Source: a virus. From it: a DNA stretch of 30,385 nucleotides. The notes beneath the pieces were generated by a model. The model made no database searches. It was not told where the DNA came from and saw nothing but the letters and a program-made list of their open reading frames with translations. This document shows positions 7,412-13,778 of the stretch, in pieces. Numbering within the stretch: the first letter of the stretch is position 1; the number at the start of each line of letters is the position of its first letter. The translations under genes were made by a program, and so were the position numbers. The stretch lies in the IMG/VR virus record IMGVR_UViG_3300017727_000091, positions 1 to 30,385 of that record. One strand, given 5' to 3'.

Positions 7412-7755
7412 TATTTAACCTTATCCAAAATTTCATTGATCATGTTTGCCTTAACTGGATCTTTAAAGACATCGTAGTTAATTGCTTGTGAAAAACCAAA
7501 AGGATCATTTTTAGATAGATCCTTTTTTAGTATTTCAATATCTTGATCATCTAAGCTAAGATCCTCTATGATCTTTTTTGACATCAACTCATAACTAAAG
7601 TAGTTATCGCTTAAGCCACGATCCTCTAATCTTTTATCCATTAGTACATCGGCTATTTTCTTACCTTGATCCGTTGCAACGGATATGATAATTTCTACAC
7701 CATTATCCATTGACTTCACTAGATAATCATATTGCCACATATTCTTATTTTTCAT
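7411..7755 (-). CDS. Unrecognised small protein
   Basis: A 114-residue protein (MKNKNMWQYDYLVKSMDNGVE...), Asp- and Lys-rich with a repeated KKDLS/DDQD character near residues 65-85. No family recognised. AAAGGA precedes the ATG. First gene of a two-gene unit. About ten GATC sites lie in or just past its 3' part (7406-7671), far above what the base composition predicts. Confidence 0.78.
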   Translation of the reverse strand: MKNKNMWQYDYLVKSMDNGVEIIISVATDQGKKIADVLMDKRLEDRGLSDNYFSYELMSKKIIEDLSLDDQDIEILKKDLSKNDPFGFSQAINYDVFKDPVKANMINEILDKVK

Positions 7756-7772
7756 GATATTCCTTTTTTCGT

Positions 7773-7805
7773 GATTACTAAAACCAGCATATCACAGATT
7801 GGCAA
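7773..7805 (-). promoter_or_regulatory. Promoter of the 6881-7755 unit
   Basis: Minus strand: TGATATGCT is an extended -10 box (TGN-TATGCT, -10 at 7786-7791). AGTAATC (7773-7779) follows 6 nt later. The stretch TTGCCAATCTGTGATATGCT (7786-7805) is nearly identical to that before the 8912 gene, so the whole stretch may be an operator or a shared promoter module. Confidence 0.6.
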
Positions 7806-7867
7806 TTTAGAAAAGTCAATAAAATTAAACTTTTCACTATGGGGATCCGTAAAGATGACAAAACGAA

Positions 7868-7898
7868 ATCGCTTAAATCGGCTCTAAATAGCCTGTTT
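7868..7898 (-). repeat. Second repeat family, copy 1 (inverted)
   Basis: Read on the minus strand this begins AAACAGGCTATTTAGAGCCG and matches the first 31 bp of the elements at 10241 and 12972 with few mismatches. It lies next to repeat locus R4 but in the opposite orientation to the other two. Confidence 0.65.
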
Positions 7899-7903
7899 AA
7901 AAT

Positions 7904-8006
7904 TGAGATTGAGAATTTACCTTAATGATTAGTCAAATATGTGAATATCTAAAGAATTGAGATTGAAAATGAGTGTTAATGATAAGTTAATTATTGGAAA
8001 ATAGAA
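7904..8006 (+). repeat. Repeat locus R4, tandem pair
   Basis: Copies start at 7904 (TGAGATTGAGAAT) and 7958 (TGAGATTGAAAAT), period 54. They lie between the promoter of the 7755 gene and the terminator of the 8062 gene. Confidence 0.85.
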
Positions 8007-8036
8007 AAAGGATCCAGTGGTTAGCTGGATCCTTTT
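8006..8036 (-). terminator. Terminator of the 8062-8912 unit
   Basis: AAAAGGATCCAG / CTGGATCCTTTT inverted repeat with a 7-nt loop. The stem contains BamHI-like GGATCC on both sides. Confidence 0.75.
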
Positions 8037-8061
8037 ATTTTGATTAGTAATCGATTGGAGT

Positions 8062-8781
8062 TTAAATTTTTAGTCCTATGTATTTAGCTCTTAGTTCATC
8101 TTTAGTTGGATACGGACTTACAAATTCTTTAAGTTCACTAACCATATAAGATAATTCACGATCAAATTTAATATTTCCTTTTTTAAACTCTAAGCGATCA
8201 AGTTCTATCATGTTGAATGATCGTGGTTTACTAAATAGTCCAGCGTTAAATCCAATTCTGTATAACGCTCTATATGGATTAGTAAAAGTCATCGGCTTGA
8301 TATCGAACTGATTATCATAGAATTGTAAAGAAAGATCTTTATTTACCTTATTCAAATACAATGGATTTTCTTTAAGGAACCCTTCACTACTTTTATCCTG
8401 TACAAATGTAAATAACTTACCTTTAGGAAATGATTTTATGTTTTTAAGTACGGAAAGTCCTAACTCCAGTACATAATCATCGGACTTAGTAGACTCCCAC
8501 TGTTTAACCAATTGATTTTTCCTACTTAATATTGCTCTAACTAGATCAATTGCTATAGCCTCATCTAAATGAGTAACGCTGTTACTTTTAGATTGAAATT
8601 CACCAGTCCAAAAAGTCTCTAATAGTTCTTTCTGGTAAAGTTCTGGACTTTCATTAATTAATTTAGTGAAGTAATTACTTTTCCAATATCTGTAGTCTCT
8701 AGGAGTTACATTGTTACTGGCACCTTTTATAAATACCTCATTATTTTCTATTTTTATTCTTTCTATAAGTTCAAAACTCAT
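8062..8781 (-). CDS. Unrecognised phage accessory protein
   Basis: A 239-residue protein (MSFELIERIKIENNEVFIKG...) with no membrane segment and no motif I can assign. It is Lys/Glu/Ser-rich and mostly helical in appearance. The ATG forms an ATGA overlap with the stop of the 44-residue gene upstream and follows GGGAGG, a strong ribosome site. Confidence 0.78.
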   Translation of the reverse strand: MSFELIERIKIENNEVFIKGASNNVTPRDYRYWKSNYFTKLINESPELYQKELLETFWTGEFQSKSNSVTHLDEAIAIDLVRAILSRKNQLVKQWESTKSDDYVLELGLSVLKNIKSFPKGKLFTFVQDKSSEGFLKENPLYLNKVNKDLSLQFYDNQFDIKPMTFTNPYRALYRIGFNAGLFSKPRSFNMIELDRLEFKKGNIKFDRELSYMVSELKEFVSPYPTKDELRAKYIGLKI

Positions 8782-8912
8782 ATTTCCTCCCCTATAAAGT
8801 TTTGTATTTCTTTATACAAATCTTTGCTTATCTTTTTCTTTTCGTTTTTTAAGTTATCATTTTCTTTTAAGGCCATACTTAAATACCATTTCATATTATA
8901 AAATTCAGCCAT
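8778..8912 (-). CDS. Very small helical protein
   Basis: A 44-residue ORF, MAEFYNMKWYLSMALKEN..., Lys/Glu-rich in the second half and probably one long helix. It is supported by a GAGGT ribosome site before the ATG, its own promoter with the AGTAATA leader, and the ATGA overlap with the following gene. It may mainly serve as a leader peptide for coupled translation of the 239-residue protein. Confidence 0.65.
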   Translation of the reverse strand: MAEFYNMKWYLSMALKENDNLKNEKKKISKDLYKEIQNFIGEEI

Positions 8913-8930
8913 TGTTTACCTCTTTCATCG

Positions 8931-8963
8931 TATTACTTTTATAAGCATATCACAGATCGGCAC
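8931..8963 (-). promoter_or_regulatory. Promoter of the 8062-8912 unit
   Basis: Minus strand: GTGCCGATCTGTGATATGCT (8944-8963) carries an extended -10 TGN-TATGCT; AGTAATA (8931-8937) follows 6 nt later. TATAAA adjoins it as an alternative -10. Confidence 0.6.
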
Positions 8964-9018
8964 ATATATCTAGATAAATATATATTTTCTGAGGATCAGA
9001 ACTCTTATAGTACAAAAT

Positions 9019-9122
9019 TGAGATTGAAAATCAGCATTAATGAGTAGTCATTTCTATGAACTTAGTAAAAATCGAGATTGAAAATGTCTATTAATAATAA
9101 GTCAATTGAGGGATAAACGGAA
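9019..9122 (+). repeat. Repeat locus R5, tandem pair
   Basis: Copies start at 9019 and 9073, period 54; the second ends in GGATAAACGGAAA. Located between the promoter of the 8912 gene and the terminator of the 9192 gene. Confidence 0.85.
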
Positions 9123-9143
9123 ATAAAAAAAAGGCACAAAAAA

Positions 9144-9173
9144 AAATACCCCAACTGTAAAGCTGAGGTATTT
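9144..9173 (-). terminator. Terminator of the 9192-10104 unit
   Basis: AAATACC...GGTATTT imperfect stem with a long T-run on the minus strand. A related stem pattern (CCAACT...AGCTGGG) is used at 10381. Confidence 0.7.
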
Positions 9174-9191
9174 TCCACGGATCTTTAAGTG

Positions 9192-9860
9192 CTAATAGTT
9201 CAGGATATAACTTTCCCCTAATTCATCGTAAACTTCATCGCCAACTAATTCCTCTACTTCCCACTCGGTATAAAACCAGTGTTCAACAAAGTACTTATCG
9301 AAATAGTCTGATCCAATGTTGCTATCCATAAAGGCAAGCCACTCAATAGTATTTACCTGAACTTCAGAACTAACATGATCTTGTTCAGCTAATTTCCTAA
9401 ACCACTTCTGAAAGATTGGGTTTTCTTTCTTTAGTAGCTCGTTATTAATGAACTGAGGCTCAAGGTTTATAAAGTGGCAATCGCATAAGTCATTTGCCTC
9501 GCAGTCTTTAACCTCGCACTCCCAACTGCAATAATATTGATAATCGCCAGTCATGAACCCTGAGTTCATGCCAGTGTTACAAACCTTGCACTTTCTGGCA
9601 TAGACATAAATTTGCTTTGTGTGATCCTCACAATTATCGCACCATAGTTCAAGCATGCTGTCACTATCACAACAATCTACTTTCTGGCCAACATTACTGC
9701 CGTTGACTTGAACATATCTTGCCTCAGAAATAGAACCCATACTGGAACATTTCTCACAAACTTTAACTGCCTCAGGGCAGTCAGTTCTCAATGTAGCCTT
9801 TTTAGTTTCATCACGACTTATTAAGCCTTTAGCAGTTAGCGTTGAGATATCAGCACTCAT
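9192..9860 (-). CDS. Multi-zinc-finger protein
   Basis: A 222-residue protein with many cysteine pairs. CEKC near residue 35, CC near 63, WCDNC near 73 and CKVC near 94 are followed by GMNSGFMTGDYQYYCSWEC, a zinc-ribbon pattern common in small phage and bacterial proteins, and then a cluster of further Cys residues (DLCDCHF). The C-terminal 60 residues are acidic and aromatic (FYTEWEVEELVGDEVYDELGE). At least two zinc sites are likely, so nucleic-acid or protein binding is inferred. GAGGT precedes the ATG; the gene overlaps the upstream gene by 11 nt. Confidence 0.75.
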   Translation of the reverse strand: MSADISTLTAKGLISRDETKKATLRTDCPEAVKVCEKCSSMGSISEARYVQVNGSNVGQKVDCCDSDSMLELWCDNCEDHTKQIYVYARKCKVCNTGMNSGFMTGDYQYYCSWECEVKDCEANDLCDCHFINLEPQFINNELLKKENPIFQKWFRKLAEQDHVSSEVQVNTIEWLAFMDSNIGSDYFDKYFVEHWFYTEWEVEELVGDEVYDELGESYILNY

Positions 9861-10104
9861 TACAAACCTCTAAACTTCCGTCACTCTTAAAATGTCTTTG
9901 ACAGTCGCCACATAAAGTTGCACCATTTAAGTCATCGCCGATATTGATGATATCGCCAAAATTTAATTCAGCAGCCTCATCATATTGATATCGGTATTTA
10001 GTCGGCACTAATCTATCTGTTAGATAGTCAGCGAAATTCCATACACCATACAACCAAAAACCAATCATGATTGTATTAAATGCTAGAAAAGAAATTGTAT
10101 TCAT
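9850..10104 (-). CDS. Membrane-anchored zinc-ribbon protein
   Basis: An 84-residue protein with one hydrophobic segment (about residues 5-27, FLAFNTIMIGFWLYGVW) and a C-terminal CGDC...CNEC zinc-binding knuckle. It would sit in the host inner membrane; which side the zinc knuckle faces cannot be told. It is coupled to the multi-zinc protein gene, so the two may act together. AAAGGAG lies before the ATG. Confidence 0.72.
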   Translation of the reverse strand: MNTISFLAFNTIMIGFWLYGVWNFADYLTDRLVPTKYRYQYDEAAELNFGDIINIGDDLNGATLCGDCQRHFKSDGSLEVCNEC

Positions 10105-10120
10105 TTCACTCCTTTTAATC

Positions 10121-10163
10121 TATTACTACTAATTAGTATGATCGTTTAGTGCTAGATAATCAA
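10121..10163 (-). promoter_or_regulatory. Promoter of the 9192-10104 unit
   Basis: Minus strand: -35 TTGATT (10158-10163), 17-bp spacer, -10 CATACT (10135-10140), then AGTAATA (10121-10127) starting 7 nt downstream. Confidence 0.65.
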
Positions 10164-10240
10164 GCACCATTTACATTTTTCTGAATTAGCTGAACATGAT
10201 CAGGAGTTGAATTTTGCACTAAAGGATCGGTTTTGGAAAA

Positions 10241-10291
10241 AAAGAGGCTATTTAAACGCGATTTAAGAGCTTAGAATTTTTAGAGCTTAAC
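10241..10291 (+). repeat. Second repeat family, copy 2
   Basis: A 51-bp element beginning AAAGAGGCTATTTAAACGCG and ending TTTTTAGAGCTTAAC. About 80% of positions match the element at 12972-13022. Its start lies 86 bp before the single conserved repeat at 10327; the other copy lies 87 bp before the one at 13059. Confidence 0.75.
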
Positions 10292-10326
10292 CGATATGCC
10301 TGCACATTCAAGCAAATAAGCCAAAT

Positions 10327-10378
10327 CGAGATTGAAAATGCGTATTAATGATTAGTCAATTAAGTGAAAAACGGAAAT
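10327..10378 (+). repeat. Repeat locus R6, single copy
   Basis: One copy, CGAGATTGAAAATGCGTATT then AATGATTAGTC, ending in GAAAAACGGAAAT. The usual partner copy 54 bp upstream is missing; the 51-bp element of the second repeat family lies upstream instead. Confidence 0.82.
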
Positions 10379-10380
10379 AA

Positions 10381-10415
10381 AAAAACCCCCAACTCATTTA
10401 AAGCTGGGGGTTTTT
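10381..10415 (-). terminator. Terminator of the 10433-11339 unit
   Basis: AAAAACCCCCA...TGGGGGTTTTT, a strong inverted repeat with T-runs on both sides, so it may work in both directions. Confidence 0.8.
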
Positions 10416-10432
10416 CCTCGGATCTTTATTTG

Positions 10433-10624
10433 CTAAACTGTATCCATTATTGGACTAAAACCAAATGCAATTCCACGCATATACATGTCTTTGTTTTCGT
10501 TTATCCAATTTCTTGTTTCATCTTTGGCTAACTCTTTAACGGCAGTTACATCAAACATGTTACATAGTCCACTCTCTCTTATGGACTGCAAATCATCAAA
10601 AATTTCAAAATCAACTTCAATCAT
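10433..10624 (-). CDS. Unrecognised small protein
   Basis: A 63-residue acidic protein (MIEVDFEIFDDLQSIRESG...), last in a three-gene unit, with an ATGA overlap with the preceding gene. No motif recognised. Confidence 0.7.
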   Translation of the reverse strand: MIEVDFEIFDDLQSIRESGLCNMFDVTAVKELAKDETRNWINENKDMYMRGIAFGFSPIMDTV

Positions 10625-10908
10625 AGTTTCACCCCCTCAACCTCAATACCTAAATATTTCATTACCATTAAAACATTTACAAAAATATGACCTTTGTTAT
10701 TTGTAAACGGACAATTGTTTTCGTACCACAAATTCTTTTTTTGAGTTTCAACAATTGCCTCATAATATTCTTTACTTCTTATGCCACAACCATATTTCAC
10801 AAAAAGTTTTTCATTATCAACTCCTAACTCAAAATCTTTTTTTTCCTCAATAAAAAGATAGATACAAATACTCTCAATATGTTCTATGATTTTTCTAAAT
10901 TTAATCAT
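10621..10908 (-). CDS. Unrecognised small protein
   Basis: A 95-residue protein (MIKFRKIIEHIESICIYLF...). Hydrophobic residues near 13-19 are too few for a confident membrane span. It is the middle gene of the unit: its start shares bases with the stop of the 11339 gene (TAATG), and its end overlaps the next gene by ATGA. Confidence 0.7.
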   Translation of the reverse strand: MIKFRKIIEHIESICIYLFIEEKKDFELGVDNEKLFVKYGCGIRSKEYYEAIVETQKKNLWYENNCPFTNNKGHIFVNVLMVMKYLGIEVEGVKL

Positions 10909-11339
10909 TAGAGTAATTCCTCTAAAAGAACTTGGTATTGAGCATAAAGTAGTAGAAAATCCTCATTACTTAATTTTCCACCCTCTAACATTGCTCTGGC
11001 AGACTTTTGGATTAAGTCTGTATTCTCATTTCTTACACCAGCAAGATTTGGAAAATAAGTGTCATACCAGAATAACCAATGGTCTGTTCTCATTTTATAT
11101 TTTTCCGTAACTTCCTCATGTATGCTTGAGTACCTTTGTATTGTTGTCCAAAAGTCAGGCTCAGGCTGAGTTAGGCAATTAACGATATAAACTTCCATAT
11201 CCTCAATGCCGTTATTTGAATATTGTTCAAATCTGCTATCAACAAATTCAATCATATTTATTTTATCCAATACAGGTGGGACAAATGCTGATACAACATT
11301 AATTCCGTAGGCTGATTGGGGTTCATTATTTTTAGTCAT
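10908..11339 (-). CDS. Unrecognised phage accessory protein
   Basis: A 143-residue protein (MTKNNEPQSAYGINVVSAF...), first in its unit, with Trp/Tyr-rich helices in the middle and an acidic C-terminus (LSNEDFLLLYAQYQVLLEELL). No family recognised. AAAGGA precedes the ATG. Confidence 0.75.
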   Translation of the reverse strand: MTKNNEPQSAYGINVVSAFVPPVLDKINMIEFVDSRFEQYSNNGIEDMEVYIVNCLTQPEPDFWTTIQRYSSIHEEVTEKYKMRTDHWLFWYDTYFPNLAGVRNENTDLIQKSARAMLEGGKLSNEDFLLLYAQYQVLLEELL

Positions 11340-11354
11340 AATATTCCTTTTTCC

Positions 11355-11396
11355 GATTACTGATTAAATTATATCAAAAGACTATAGATAAGTCAC
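11355..11396 (-). promoter_or_regulatory. Promoter of the 10433-11339 unit
   Basis: Minus strand: -35 GTGACT (11391-11396), 17-bp spacer, perfect -10 TATAAT (11368-11373), then AGTAATC (11355-11361) 6 nt downstream. TGCACTAAAAGATC (11412-11425) lies just upstream and is the inverse of the flank motif at 4685. Confidence 0.75.
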
Positions 11397-11470
11397 TTAA
11401 AAATAAAATAATGCACTAAAAGATCAGTAATCAATTAAAGATCCAAGGACAACAATTTGGATCCCCAAAA

Positions 11471-11577
11471 CGAGATTGAAAATCTGTCATAATGATTAGT
11501 CAATCTTTGGATATGAGGAATAAACGAGATTGAAAATGTGTATTAATGATAAGTCATGAATGTGATCATAGGAAAAG
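11471..11577 (+). repeat. Repeat locus R7, tandem pair
   Basis: Copies start at 11471 and 11525, period 54, with CATAATGATTAGTC and ATTAATGATAAGTC. They lie between the promoter of the 11339 gene and the terminator at 11612. Confidence 0.85.
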
Positions 11578-11604
11578 AAGATCATAAAATGCACAAAAAA
11601 AGGC

Positions 11605-11633
11605 ACAAAAAAAAGAGGGCTGAAACCCTCTTT
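11605..11633 (-). terminator. Terminator of the 11688-12901 unit
   Basis: AAAGAGGG-CTGAAA-CCCTCTTT stem with an extended T-run on the minus strand. Confidence 0.8.
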
Positions 11634-11687
11634 CTCTTGTTGATCTGTGTCTTTATCTTCTAGTCAGTATGTCTATTATTATCCTAA

Positions 11688-11807
11688 TTAAGTCAGACAT
11701 TCAACCCCCTCTTTATCATTACCGACATAAGTGTCATAGCAGGACTGAGTGCAAAAAGGAAACTCCCCATCCTCATTTACCCTGCCACAAACAATGCAGA
11801 TCTTCAT
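11688..11807 (-). CDS. Tiny zinc-binding protein
   Basis: A 39-residue ORF, MKICIVCGRVNEDGEFPFC..., with C4-x2-C7 and C19-x3-C23, a treble-clef-like spacing seen in small phage zinc proteins. The ATG overlaps the preceding stop (ATGA), which strongly supports it as a real gene despite its size. It is last of a five-gene unit. The function is unknown. Confidence 0.7.
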   Translation of the reverse strand: MKICIVCGRVNEDGEFPFCTQSCYDTYVGNDKEGVECLT

Positions 11808-12187
11808 TTCCATCCTCTTAGTTTGTGTAAGATATTGTGATATCTAGCTGAATCCAGTCCTACTTCATCAGGATGTAATTCTTTAGGTTCAACAACTTCA
11901 TTCCACTCAGATAAAGCATCAATTAAGTCCTCTCTATCTTTTTCAGTGAACTCTCTTAAACTTTCAAGTACCTCGTCAGTATAAGAGATAGTAAGTTCAA
12001 CGCTTGATCTTCTTTTACTGCCCAAGAAGTAGTCAAGTTCATCAGGATTATAACCACCTGTTTCCTGCCACTCACTTCTGATCTCCAAAAAACTAGTAAG
12101 GTTGTTTCTAGAATCTCTTAATTCAAAAACAACTGGACTATTTTCATCAGCTAACTCAAGCATCTCTTTAAGTTCTTTTACATTCAT
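11804..12187 (-). CDS. Unrecognised accessory protein
   Basis: A 127-residue protein starting MNVKELKEMLELADENSPV. The frame is also open from a TTG at 12199, but the ATG at 12187 forms an ATGA overlap with the 43-residue gene upstream, so I prefer it. The opening is reminiscent of small phage proteins with a strand-rich core after a short helix, but no family is assigned. Its stop overlaps the next start by ATGA. Confidence 0.72.
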   Translation of the reverse strand: MNVKELKEMLELADENSPVVFELRDSRNNLTSFLEIRSEWQETGGYNPDELDYFLGSKRRSSVELTISYTDEVLESLREFTEKDREDLIDALSEWNEVVEPKELHPDEVGLDSARYHNILHKLRGWK

Positions 12188-12315
12188 GACTTTGGGCAAT
12201 CTTCATATGGAAATTGCTCTTGTTCTTCACATAAACAAAAATTAAACTGCAATATTTGTTCTGTATGTGTTAAGTCAGCCATATCTTGATAGCTATGTGA
12301 TTTTTGTTTAGCCAT
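12184..12315 (-). CDS. Tiny unrecognised protein
   Basis: A 43-residue ORF, MAKQKSHSYQDMADLTHTEQ..., with three cysteines (LCEE, EDC, and one in FNFC). Supported by start/stop overlaps on both sides (TAATG upstream, ATGA downstream) and GGGGGAA near the start. Function unknown. Confidence 0.65.
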   Translation of the reverse strand: MAKQKSHSYQDMADLTHTEQILQFNFCLCEEQEQFPYEDCPKS

Positions 12316-12626
12316 TATTCCCCCTCTGTTTTTTGGATAAATTCTGCAACTTGATCTTCAGTCATTATCTCTAGAGCAATAGATAAAGAGTTATCTTTAA
12401 CTTTCTTTTTCTGATCAGCGTCATAGTTAATCAATTCTCTACCCATATATTTCGCACCTTGATAAAAACCAACATCAAAATCATTGCTTGCTTCTTGGTG
12501 CATCACATTCTCAACAACTTCAGCAAAATCTTTCATGCCGTAGCCTGAATGGTCAGTAAACATATCTCCTTTATGGTCATCTTCTATTTGTTCTATAGCC
12601 TGCGCTACTCTATCTTTTATATTCAT
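12315..12626 (-). CDS. Unrecognised helical protein
   Basis: A 103-residue, mostly helical, acidic protein (MNIKDRVAQAIEQIEDDHKG...). Its start shares bases with the preceding stop (TAATG) and follows GAAAGAGG. An AGTAATA element lies just upstream inside the end of the preceding gene (12640-12646), so an extra internal promoter is possible, although the -10 box there is weak. Confidence 0.75.
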   Translation of the reverse strand: MNIKDRVAQAIEQIEDDHKGDMFTDHSGYGMKDFAEVVENVMHQEASNDFDVGFYQGAKYMGRELINYDADQKKKVKDNSLSIALEIMTEDQVAEFIQKTEGE

Positions 12627-12901
12627 TATCCTCTTTCCTTATTACTTTTCGTAAATACAACATCATTAGTTATATCCTCTCCTCTTTTGTTAACTCTCAC
12701 TGTCGTGATCTCCACTGAGAAACCCAAGTCCTGTAACCAACTCTGTATCTCATTGTGAACCGCTGCAACAATGTTGCTAGGAAGATCCTTAGTTTCATAG
12801 TCCTTGTCTAACTGTAAGTCATGAACTTGTAAGTCAGCGCCACCTAACTCTAAATTCAACTTTAATTCAACAGTCATACCTTTTTGATTCATAGTTTTCA
12901 T
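12626..12901 (-). CDS. Unrecognised small protein
   Basis: A 91-residue protein (MKTMNQKGMTVELKLNLELG...), first of a five-gene unit (12901 to 11688) with start/stop overlaps throughout. A strand-rich N-terminus is followed by a helix (AAVHNEIQSWLQDLGF). No family recognised. TGGAG precedes the ATG. Confidence 0.75.
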   Translation of the reverse strand: MKTMNQKGMTVELKLNLELGGADLQVHDLQLDKDYETKDLPSNIVAAVHNEIQSWLQDLGFSVEITTVRVNKRGEDITNDVVFTKSNKERG

Positions 12902-12915
12902 ATAACTCCATTTCG

Positions 12916-12957
12916 TATTACTAATCTAATTTTAGATCAAGTTCTGAATAAGATCCA
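12916..12957 (-). promoter_or_regulatory. Probable promoter of the 11688-12901 unit
   Basis: Minus strand: -10 TAAAAT (12929-12934), followed 6 nt later by AGTAATA (12916-12922). The -35 region (TGGATC) is weak, so the call rests mainly on the conserved -10 to AGTAATA spacing. Confidence 0.5.
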
Positions 12958-12971
12958 CTACTTTAGAAAAA

Positions 12972-13022
12972 AAACAGGCTATTTAAATCCGATATAAGAG
13001 GTTAGAATTTTGTGAGCTTGAC
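12972..13022 (+). repeat. Second repeat family, copy 3
   Basis: A 51-bp element beginning AAACAGGCTATTTAAATCCG and ending TTTTGTGAGCTTGAC, matching the one at 10241-10291. Confidence 0.75.
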
Positions 13023-13058
13023 TATGTAGCGTAGAGATTATACCTAAAACCCTAAAAA

Positions 13059-13110
13059 CGAGATTGAAAATGTGCGTTAATAAGGTGTCAATTAATGGAT
13101 AAACGGAATT
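13059..13110 (+). repeat. Repeat locus R8, single copy
   Basis: CGAGATTGAAAATGTGCGTT then AATAAGGTGTC, ending in GGATAAACGGAAT. The partner copy is absent, as at R6. It is the last copy found; none is seen right of 13.1 kb. Confidence 0.8.
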
Positions 13111-13149
13111 AGATCATATCTAGATTGTAAGAAAAAAAAGAAGAAAAAA

Positions 13150-13175
13150 AAAGAGGGACTTTCGTCCCCCTCTTT
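13150..13175 (-). terminator. Terminator of the 13192 gene
   Basis: AAAGAGGGAC-TTTC-GTCCCCCTCTTT stem with a T-run on the minus strand. Confidence 0.8.
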
Positions 13176-13191
13176 CTGTAATCGTTTAGGT

Positions 13192-13674
13192 TTAACTTAC
13201 TCTTACTTTTTTGAGTAACCTTTTCATTTCTGTCTGTTGTGTCTTAGTGGTTCGGACATTTATGAAAGGTAGGAACCAATCCTGATATTGTCCGACAATT
13301 TCAGCGATATTTCCATTTTCGTCTAATTTCCATATCCAACGATAAGCGCCCCCACCCCATGAAATCAATAAACCAGAATGAAAACCTTGCTTTCTCTGTT
13401 GGTCATCAATTCTTTCAGCGTCAATAAATTCTAAACCATGAAATTCATAACCCTCTTTTAATTCCTCTTTAATCGTTTTTAAAAAATGTCGCTGGTACTC
13501 TGTACCCTCAACATATAATTTCTCTAAGCTATTCAATTCTTTATCCTTTCCTAGTCCGATTGAGTCAGCAATTTTTGGATACTTTCTTAGAAGTACCCAT
13601 AGTGAACCGAATACAATGGAAGTTAAGCCCAATGCCTCTATCCATGCGTAAAATATAATCTGTTCGGTATTCAT
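13192..13674 (-). CDS. Membrane-anchored unrecognised protein
   Basis: A 160-residue protein with a single N-terminal membrane segment (about residues 7-28, FYAWIEALGLTSIVFGSLWV) followed by a basic KYPK stretch, a coiled helical region and a strand-rich C-terminal part (SGLLISWGGGAYRWIWKLDENG). The positive-inside rule suggests the bulk lies in the cytoplasm. No enzymatic motif is seen. A one-gene unit with promoter at 13708-13735. Confidence 0.75.
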   Translation of the reverse strand: MNTEQIIFYAWIEALGLTSIVFGSLWVLLRKYPKIADSIGLGKDKELNSLEKLYVEGTEYQRHFLKTIKEELKEGYEFHGLEFIDAERIDDQQRKQGFHSGLLISWGGGAYRWIWKLDENGNIAEIVGQYQDWFLPFINVRTTKTQQTEMKRLLKKVRVS

Positions 13675-13694
13675 AATGTTTAACCTTTCTTTAG

Positions 13695-13735
13695 TATTAC
13701 TGATTTAATTATAGTTATTTATTGAGCCTGTACAA
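13695..13735 (-). promoter_or_regulatory. Promoter of the 13192 gene
   Basis: Minus strand: -35 TTGTAC (13730-13735), 16-bp spacer, -10 TATAAT (13708-13713), then AGTAATA (13695-13701) 6 nt downstream and AAAGG before the ATG. Confidence 0.75.
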
Positions 13736-13778
13736 CAAGATTAGAAATAATCTAAGCCGTCAAACCTACCTTTAATAA

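Noticed and set aside
3771-13110. CRISPR array, because repeats contain ATTGAAAA and are spaced by about 20 bp
   Set aside because: At most two copies per locus, the copies differ from each other in the middle and at the ends, the 54-bp period includes partly conserved 'spacers', and there are no cas genes.
3771-13110. The conserved repeats as classical integron attC sites
   Set aside because: They lack the long inverted-repeat structure of attC sites and no tyrosine recombinase is in the window; only the looser idea of a cassette boundary is kept.
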